The notes under the pieces are model-generated. The model ran no database searches. It was not told the origin of the DNA and was given only the letters and a program-made list of their open reading frames with translations. From a candidate division FCPU426 bacterium (lineage in GTDB: Bacteria; Oederibacteriota; JAAXVQ01; JAUVAV01): a stretch of DNA of 32,175 nucleotides. Positions within the stretch are counted from its first letter, which is position 1. Each line of letters opens with the position of its first letter. Both the position numbers and the translations under genes were made by a program. Shown one piece after another: positions 26,433-32,175 of this stretch. The stretch spans positions 1 through 32,175 of the forward strand of contig JAFGIQ010000099.1 of the NCBI GenBank assembly GCA_016929575.1, written 5' to 3'.

Positions 26433-26463
26433 TTGACAACTTGGGTACAATTTGTACTACACT
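26433..26463 (+). promoter_or_regulatory. Promoter-like site with operator-like palindrome for nuclease-cas1-cas2
   Basis: A perfect -35 TTGACA (26433-26438) is followed by TACTAC (26455-26460, spacing 16) or TACACT (26458-26463, spacing 19) as possible -10. Between them lies GTACAA-T-TTGTAC (26445-26457), a 13-base palindrome well placed for a repressor, and GGTACATTTTGT (26477-26488) repeats its right-hand sense. Arrangement resembles autoregulated promoters of accessory modules. Confidence 0.42.
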
Positions 26464-26512
26464 TGTTGAATGGATAGGTACATTTTGTCCTCCCCCTTTT
26501 GCATCTTCAGTT

Positions 26513-26649
26513 GTCGACAAACTGTAGACAACTTGTCGACGGTTGGAATCGAAGTGTCCGAAATAATCGGACAGTTGAAAAAAACAAAACATTATGCAAG
26601 AAACCCGGCTATTTTCTGTCTAACCGTGTAGTAAGTCACACTACTACAC
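26513..26649. repeat. Cluster of inverted repeats before the nuclease gene
   Basis: Three separate inverted repeats. GTCGACAA (26513-26520) faces TTGTCGAC (26533-26540). TGTCCGA (26555-26561) faces TCGGACA (26567-26573). GTGTAGTA (26626-26633) faces TACTACAC (26642-26649). All are perfect with loops of 5-12 bases. They sit in the last 155 bases before the nuclease start codon and could fold as consecutive hairpins in its leader. Confidence 0.85.
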
Positions 26650-26666
26650 AAGGGGAACAAAAGCAG

Positions 26667-27775
26667 ATGGTCAATCAATATGCGGAGATGTTGAATCAGA
26701 TTAAGGCTCGAATTCGTCAGGCCCAGACGCGCGCGATGTTTTCCGCGAATGCGGAAATGATCAGGATGTATTGGGATATTGGGCGTATCATTCGCGAACG
26801 GCAACAGCAGAAAGGCTGGGGAGCGGGGGTTATTCCGAGGTTGTCCCGGGATATCAGCAATGAATTACCGGAGGTAAAAGGATTTTCCGAAAGGAATATT
26901 GGAAGAATGATAGCGTTTTATCGGGAATATTCTGATTCGACAGTAATTTTGCCACAGCCTGTGGCAAAATTACTGTCGCGTACAAAAGAGCCACAAGCTG
27001 TGGAAGGTTTTGTGTCAAAGATCCCCTGGGGTCATAATATACTGCTCATGGAAAAGGTGAAAAATATTGCAGATCGGTTTTGGTATATCCGGCAAGTGAT
27101 CGATCAAGGCTGGAGCAGGGATGTCTTGCTGATAATGATAAAAAACCAGGCACACAAACACCAGGGAAAAGCAGTGCATAATTTTAAAATGAAGTTGCCC
27201 CCGGTTCAATCAGACTTGGCAGAGCAGGCGCTGAAAGATCCGTATGTTTTTGACTTCCTTACACTGGAGGAGCCCTTTCATGAGCGGGAATTGGAGACAA
27301 GCCTGATCCGTCATTTGCAAAAGTTCTTATTGGAGTTGGGGCAAGGCTTCGCATTCGTCGGCCGGCAGTATCATGTGGAAATCGGAGATGAGGATTATTA
27401 TATTGACCTGCTCTTTTATCATCTCAAACTTCGCTGTTTCATTGTAATCGAACTGAAAAAGGGAGCCTTCAAACCGGAATATATAGGAAAAATCAATTTC
27501 TACTGTAACATCGTCGATGATCAATTAAAACAAAAAGAAGATAAACAGACCATTGGATTGATTCTCTGTCAGAATAGAAAATCTGTATTGGCTGAATACT
27601 CTTTAAGAGGTGTTGGCAAACCGATTGGTGTTTCAGAATATGAGCTGACCAGGACATTACCAAAAAAATTAAAATCATCACTACCCAGTGTTGAGGATAT
27701 TGAACAGGAATTGAATATTAACCAAGAAACAAAACTTAAAAGAAAGATAAAAATGGCAAATAAAGGGAAATTAAA

Positions 27776-27779
<4 letters not shown>
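26667..27779 (+). CDS. DUF1016/YhcG-family PDDEXK nuclease inside the cas locus
   Basis: 370 aa from the ATG at 26667, chosen because MVNQYAEMLNQIKARIRQAQTRA matches the family start and AAGGGG lies upstream. The N-terminal DUF1016 helical domain contains MYWDIGRIIRERQ...GWGAGVIPRLSRDI and FSERNIGRM (about 14-85). A linker follows, then IPWGHNILL and the C-terminal nuclease domain with YYIDLLFYH (Asp247), IELKKG (Glu262, Lys264) and PEYIGKINFY. The D-ExK triad looks intact. The family is usually found with restriction or mobile loci, not in type I-E operons. Its TGA overlaps the GTG start of cas1, so the two are translationally coupled. Composition is clearly AT-rich. Confidence 0.85.
26938..26978. 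repeat. 41-bp palindrome inside the nuclease gene
   Basis: Two perfect 20-base arms (26938-26957 and 26959-26978) flank a single central C. The centre reads CCACAG-C-CTGTGG. It encodes about residues 91-104, between the DUF1016 helical domain and the nuclease domain. A second nested inverted repeat follows at 26982-27013 (ACAAAA, CCACA, TGTGG, TTTTGT), whose core CCACAAGCTGTGG resembles the first core. Confidence 0.97.
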
Positions 27780-28994
<1,215 letters not shown>

Positions 28995-29054
28995 TTTGAT
29001 TGGTAAAAATATTTGCTTTTGAAAAAGGTTGGGATTAAAGGGGATTCTAGAAGT
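28995..29054 (+). promoter_or_regulatory. CRISPR leader
   Basis: A 60-base, AT-rich stretch between cas2 and the first repeat, the place where the leader and array promoter lie in type I-E loci. It is short for a leader, so part of the signal may sit within cas2. I do not recognise an IHF site with confidence. Confidence 0.55.
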
Positions 29055-30120
29055 ACGTTCCCCGCACGAGCGGGGATGAACCGTTTGCCCCTTTCCATAT
29101 TGGCGTTAGTGTAATACGTTCCCCGCACGAGCGGGGATGAACCGCGTGGATTGCTTAATGAACACTTTGAGGCAATACGTTCCCCGCACGAGCGGGGATG
29201 AACCGACATTGCAGATTCTGTTTGTGGTTCAGTTTACACGTTCCCCGCACGAGCGGGGATGAACCGAACGACCAGGTGGATATGACTACGCAGGCACTAC
29301 GTTCCCCGCACGAGCGGGGATGAACCGGTTGACTGAGGATTTTAGTGGAGGAGACAATCACGTTCCCCGCACGAGCGGGGATGAACCGCCTTTGGTCTGT
29401 TTTTGGTTTTATCCCAATAAACGTTCCCCGCACGAGCGGGGATGAACCGCATACTGCCACATTCTTCGGGATTGGGATAGTACGTTCCCCGCACGAGCGG
29501 GGATGAACCGCAATTCTAACCAATCTATAGGAGAACGATTACACGTTCCCCGCACGAGCGGGGATGAACCTTTAAAATCCGCGCTCATACCTCAACCGCC
29601 TTGACGTTCCCCGCACGAGCGGGGATGAACCGTGATTCCTTCGTCACTCCTGTTAGATTTTTAAACGTTCCCCGCACGAGCGGGGATGAACCGCGCCGAT
29701 AATCCTTGCGCGCACTTTTTCTCATACGTTCCCCGCACGAGCGGGGATGAACCGTTTGCGTTGTATATTCCGCACCGATTGCATCAACGTTCCCCGCACG
29801 AGCGGGGATGAACCGTGGTATATGGGCGCGGTGGTGGAGGAAGCGCTACGTTCCCCACACGAGCGGGGATGAACCCACTACGGCCAAGGATTCAGCCGCC
29901 CCCTTTGCACGTTCCCCGCACGAGCGGGGATGAACCGAGATGACGCGGGTTAACGTGACAGGGTGGAATACGTTCCCCGCACGAGCGGGGATGAACCGTG
30001 CGGGAGTGTGGAAATCGCTGGATAGGACTAACGTTCCCCGCACGAGCGGGGATGAACCGCAATACGGCATTTACCGTCTGGCTGCCAGAATACGTTCCCC
30101 GCACGAGCGGGGGTGTTTCT
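29055..30120 (+). CRISPR. Type I-E array: 18 repeats, 17 spacers
   Basis: A 29-base repeat starts ACGTTCCCCGC and ends GCGGGGATGAACCG, with the hairpin CCCCGC-ACGA-GCGGGG, matching type I-E repeats. Repeats start every 61 bases from 29055 to 30092, except the first step, which is also 61 (29055, 29116, 29177 and so on), so all 17 spacers are 32 bases. Repeat 9 (29543) ends in T and repeat 14 (29848) carries an internal G-to-A change and ends in C. The last repeat (30092-30120) has lost its 3' end (GTGTTTCT in place of ATGAACCG), which marks the leader-distal end. Orientation fits a leader beside cas2. Confidence 0.97.
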
Positions 30121-30238
30121 GTGGAACAAGCAAGGGCCTATTGTGGCATAAATATATTTACGCATATGCAATTAATACCATGAGTGAATAGTCTGACTGT
30201 GTAGGGGGATAATCCTGCACAGAGGAGGAAGAAAAGGC

Positions 30239-30808
30239 ATGGCAACAAGCATTGGCGATAATCTGATCCCGTCCCATGGAGGCTACCGCAAGCTGCGAAG
30301 TTTTCAAGCTGCGCAACTGGTTTACGACGGCACCGTGATTTTTTGCGATCGTTTTGTGAATAAGCGTTCGCGCACTCATGACCAAATGGTCCAAGCAGCC
30401 CGCAGCGGAGTGCAAAACATTGCCGAAGGAAGCATGGCCTCGGCTACTTCTAAAAAGACTGAATTGAAACTGACCGGTGTGGCCAGGGCCAGCCTGGAGG
30501 AATTGCTCCTTGATTATGAGGATTTTTTGCGGCAGGGAGGATTGCCGCGCTGGGAAAAAGATTCAGCCCAGGCACTTGCGGTTAGAAAAAAGTATTTGTC
30601 CGACCAGTCCGGCACGTCTGACCAGTCGGACAAATATTGTTTAAAAACAGCCTCGGCCGAAGTGGCAGCAAATACGCTGATCTGCCTGATCAACCAGGCG
30701 AGTTTTCTATTGGGGCGCCAAATAAAATACCTGGAAGAGCATTTTTTAAAGGAAGGCGGATTTACAGAGAGGCTATACAGCATGCGGCAAAGCTATAGGC
30801 GGAAATAG
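30239..30808 (+). CDS. Four-helix-bundle suffix-domain protein, copy 1
   Basis: 189 aa, mostly helical. It has the block RSRTHDQMVQAARSGVQNIAEGS (about 41-63), then ELKLTGVARASLEELLLDYEDFLR. The C-terminal suffix reads AANTLICLINQASFLLGRQIKYLEEHFLKEGGFTERL. This matches the four-helix-bundle suffix family, related to the 23S rRNA intervening-sequence proteins; the function is unknown. AGAGGAGGAAG (30221-30231) precedes the ATG. A second, similar copy lies 372 bases downstream. Residues 119-133 (SDQSGTSDQSDKY region) are a repeat-like linker encoded by an inverted repeat. It directly follows the CRISPR array. Confidence 0.8.
   Translation: MATSIGDNLIPSHGGYRKLRSFQAAQLVYDGTVIFCDRFVNKRSRTHDQMVQAARSGVQNIAEGSMASATSKKTELKLTGVARASLEELLLDYEDFLRQGGLPRWEKDSAQALAVRKKYLSDQSGTSDQSDKYCLKTASAEVAANTLICLINQASFLLGRQIKYLEEHFLKEGGFTERLYSMRQSYRRK
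30593..30636. repeat. Inverted repeat inside four-helix-bundle gene 1
   Basis: TATTTGTCCGAC (30593-30604) is the exact reverse complement of GTCGGACAAATA (30625-30636). The 20-base loop and right arm also contain a direct repeat of GACCAGTC (30602-30609 and 30620-30627). It encodes the linker between the second and third conserved blocks. Confidence 0.95.
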
Positions 30809-30990
30809 AATTGCGCGGACCCCAAGCGGCCGCGAAAACGCCGGGATGTTCGCGATGGGGGATTATGATATAAATAAAAGCAATAATGAATTTGGGAGAT
30901 TGATGTTCAGTATGAAGGGTGGTGAATATAGGTACTTTCGCGGAGCACGGCGGTTTTGTGTTTGCGTGGCATAGATTTTTAGGTGCCACG

Positions 30991-31022
30991 GTCGCCCCCC
31001 GTGCGGGGGCGTGGATTGAAAC
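30991..31022 (+). repeat. Single orphan type I-C CRISPR repeat
   Basis: A 32-base sequence starts GTCGCCCCCCGTGCGGGGGC and ends GTGGATTGAAAC. This is the classic type I-C repeat, with its hairpin and its ATTGAAAC handle. No second copy lies at spacer distance on the left. No I-C effector genes are present apart from the short Cas3-like remnant at 19072. Confidence 0.88.
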
Positions 31023-31053
31023 ATGCGGGATGCTACATCTGCTGGTACTTACG

Positions 31054-31082
31054 GTTTTCCCCGCACGAGCGGGGATGAACCG
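31054..31082 (+). repeat. Solo variant type I-E CRISPR repeat
   Basis: GTTTTCCCCGCACGAGC plus GGGGATGAACCG equals the array repeat except for the first three bases (GTT instead of ACG). It stands 31 bases after the I-C repeat, so the segment 31023-31053 has the length of a spacer. It is 0.93 kb from the end of the main array. Confidence 0.88.
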
Positions 31083-31180
31083 GAAGGTTCGATTGGTGTA
31101 TGAAAATAATTTCAAAATTATTGAAAGGAATAATAATCCGGGCGGTCTAAATTAATTTAGAAAATAAAAGGAGCCCGGTG

Positions 31181-31732
31181 ATGGATGACAAACAGGGGTT
31201 GATTTAGCAGCACGGCGGGTACGAAAAACTAAAGTCCTATCAAACAGCTGAAATTGTGTATGACGCCACGGTTGTTTTTTGCGGCCGCTTTATTGACAGG
31301 CGCTCGCGCACTCATGACCAGATGGTCCAGGCCGCGCGCAGCGGCAAGCAAAATATTGCCGAGGGCAGCATGGCATCAGCCATATCCCGGAAAACCGAAC
31401 TCAAGCTTATAGGCGTGGCCCGGGCCAGCCTGGAGGAATTGCTGCTGGATTACAAGGATTTTTTGAGGCAAAAAAATCTATTGCTTTGGGACAAGGATCA
31501 TCCCAAGGCCAAGAAGATTAGGGCTTTGGCTTTTGTTTTGAATAGGTCCTATGGGACATATAGGACCTATATTGAAAAAGAAAATTCTGAAACTGCGGCC
31601 AACACGCTGATCTGCCTGATTCATCAGGCCGATTATCTGCTGGACCGGCAGTTGCATCAGCTGGAAGAGCGGTTTTTAAAAGAAGGCGGTTTTACGGAAA
31701 GGTTGTTTCGAATGCGGCAGCGGCAGAGATGA
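31181..31732 (+). pseudogene. Four-helix-bundle suffix-domain protein, copy 2, interrupted by TAG
   Basis: AAAAGGAG (31167-31172) and the ATG at 31181 open a frame MDDKQGLI, then TAG at 31205-31207, then QHGGYEKLKSYQTAEIVYDATVVF and so on. Copy 1 reads NLIPSHGGYRKL at this place, so the TAG replaces one residue of an otherwise aligned frame. Downstream the frame is intact to 31732, with RSRTHDQMVQAARSGKQNIAEGS and the suffix LKEGGFTERL. A GTG at 31256 could start a shortened 158-aa protein. TAG is used as a normal stop elsewhere in the window, so a disabling mutation is more likely than readthrough. Confidence 0.72.
31542..31570. repeat. Inverted repeat inside four-helix-bundle gene 2
   Basis: ATAGGTCCTAT (31542-31552) is the reverse complement of ATAGGACCTAT (31560-31570), with a seven-base loop. 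It encodes codons 121-130 of the frame, the same place as the inverted repeat in copy 1, but the sequence is unrelated. Confidence 0.95.
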
Positions 31733-31865
31733 TGCAAATAAAGCGCGAACTCTAAACCGGCGCAAAAAATCCAAGGAATGCGTGACGGCAAGTATTATTA
31801 GGATAATAAGGTGAAAAATCATGATTAGGAAAAGAACAAGCTTACCCCCCTCCCTGCGGTTTGGA

Positions 31866-31896
31866 TTGACAACCCCACCCCGTTGTATGCTAATCT
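31866..31896 (+). promoter_or_regulatory. Promoter-like site for uvrA
   Basis: A perfect TTGACA (31866-31871) is followed by TATGCTAATCT (31886-31896). TAATCT gives a spacing of 19, TATGCT a spacing of 14; neither is ideal. A hairpin TGCCGGC (31921-31927) / GCCGGCA (31939-31945) lies in the leader. I see no LexA-type operator. Confidence 0.38.
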
Positions 31897-31960
31897 AAAT
31901 ATTTCACTTTTTGCGTCTTATGCCGGCACGCGGGGCGCGCCGGCAGGAGAAGGGATAACC

Positions 31961-32175
31961 ATGGGTTTGGAACACATCATTGTCAAGGGCGCCCGCGAGC
32001 ACAATCTCAAAAACCTCACGGTCACCATTCCGCGCAACCAGCTGGTGGTGATCACCGGCTTGTCCGGTTCGGGCAAATCCTCCCTGGCGTTTGACACCAT
32101 CTTTGCCGAGGGCCAGCGGCGCTACGTGGAGTCCCTTTCCGCCTATGCCCGGCAGTTCCTCGGGCAGATGGACAA
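31961..32175 (+). CDS. uvrA: Excinuclease ABC subunit A, 5' part
   Basis: The gene runs off the window; 71 residues are visible. It starts [19 protein letters not shown]. The first Walker A motif is [20 protein letters not shown], and [19 protein letters not shown] follows, all diagnostic of UvrA, the damage-recognition ATPase of nucleotide excision repair. GGAGAAGGG (31946-31954) precedes the ATG. GC-rich codon use returns here, marking the end of the accessory island. Confidence 0.96.
   Translation, partial: MGLEHIIVKGAREHNLKNLTVTIPRNQLVVITGLSGSGKSSLAFDTIFAEGQRRYVESLSAYARQFLGQMD

Larger units (their letters stand above)
26383..26666. other. Junction between interference and adaptation modules
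   Basis: A 284-base stretch separates cas6e from the nuclease-cas1-cas2 part. In order it holds a terminator-like hairpin, a promoter-like site with an operator-like palindrome, and a dense set of inverted repeats. A frame in phase with the nuclease is open from a TTG at 26499, and another frame encodes 53 aa (26470-26631). Neither has a ribosome site or recognisable domains, so neither is called. Confidence 0.5.
30809..31180. other. Gap with orphan CRISPR repeats
   Basis: This 372-base stretch between the two paralogous genes holds no gene I can support. It contains an inverted repeat CGTGGCA (30965-30971) / TGCCACG (30984-30990), then a lone type I-C repeat, a spacer-length segment and one variant type I-E repeat. 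An open frame across it only reads through the repeats. Confidence 0.6.

Noticed and set aside
26470-26631. 53-aa frame upstream of the nuclease, a possible antitoxin-like gene after the TTGACA promoter
   Set aside because: No ribosome site and no recognisable fold; it overlaps the inverted-repeat cluster. Kept only as a weak possibility.
30919-31155. 78-aa frame with VAPRAGAWIET and FPARAGMNR
   Set aside because: It only reads through the orphan I-C and I-E repeats and has no ribosome site.
31205-31207. TAG as a recoded sense codon (pyrrolysine or suppressed amber)
   Set aside because: TAG ends the gene at 2207-2611 and cas5e in the normal way, and no suppressor tRNA is visible in the window; a plain nonsense mutation is simpler.
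31733-31960. A LexA (SOS) box before uvrA
   Set aside because: No CTG-N10-CAG or GAAC-N4-GTTC type site was found by eye.

Overview
The window is a bacterial chromosome segment. Codon use is GC-rich in the housekeeping parts. All convincing genes lie on the + strand in tight operons, with many ATGA overlaps. Gene content (diaminopimelate, pantothenate and NAD synthesis, an adjacent folK and deoxynucleoside kinase, four-helix-bundle suffix proteins) would fit an uncultivated Gram-negative-type lineage such as Omnitrophota. That assignment rests on remembered gene order only and is uncertain.

Layout. (1) 0.1-7.8 kb: a biosynthetic run of dapA-dapB, a small acidic unknown, folK, a deoxynucleoside kinase, panB-panC-panD, nadA and an aspartate dehydrogenase (nadX). 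PanD consumes aspartate to make beta-alanine for PanC; NadX supplies iminoaspartate to NadA, so pantothenate and NAD synthesis sit together. (2) 7.9-16.8 kb: an N-formylglutamate amidohydrolase-like protein, endonuclease IV, a secreted WxxGxW-repeat protein, a transglutaminase-like protein, a C45-like Ntn acyltransferase homologue with TPRs, mnmA and an FAD/NAD(P) oxidoreductase. (3) 17.2-31.7 kb: an accessory island whose composition is more AT-rich in most genes. It holds a WYL regulator, a KilA-N protein, a complete type I-E CRISPR-Cas locus (cas3-cas8e-cas11-cas7-cas5-cas6e, then cas1-cas2), an 18-repeat array with 17 spacers, and two four-helix-bundle suffix genes. (4) 31.96 kb to the end: the start of uvrA.

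Three things stand out. First, a DUF1016/YhcG-type PDDEXK nuclease lies between cas6e and cas1. A hairpin and a promoter-like sequence precede it, and its stop codon overlaps the GTG start of cas1. Second, the locus carries scars of another CRISPR system: a 44-codon remnant of a type I-C-like Cas3 N-terminus just before cas3, and, behind the array, one lone type I-C repeat separated by a spacer-length segment from one variant I-E repeat. Third, accessory genes of three unrelated families (KilA-N, the nuclease and both four-helix-bundle genes) each contain an in-frame DNA palindrome or inverted repeat: 26 bp perfect, 41 bp with one central base, 12-bp arms and 11-bp arms. In the nuclease and the two paralogues these sit in linkers, and in the paralogues at the same codon position with different sequences. 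This pattern is the best candidate here for something undescribed.
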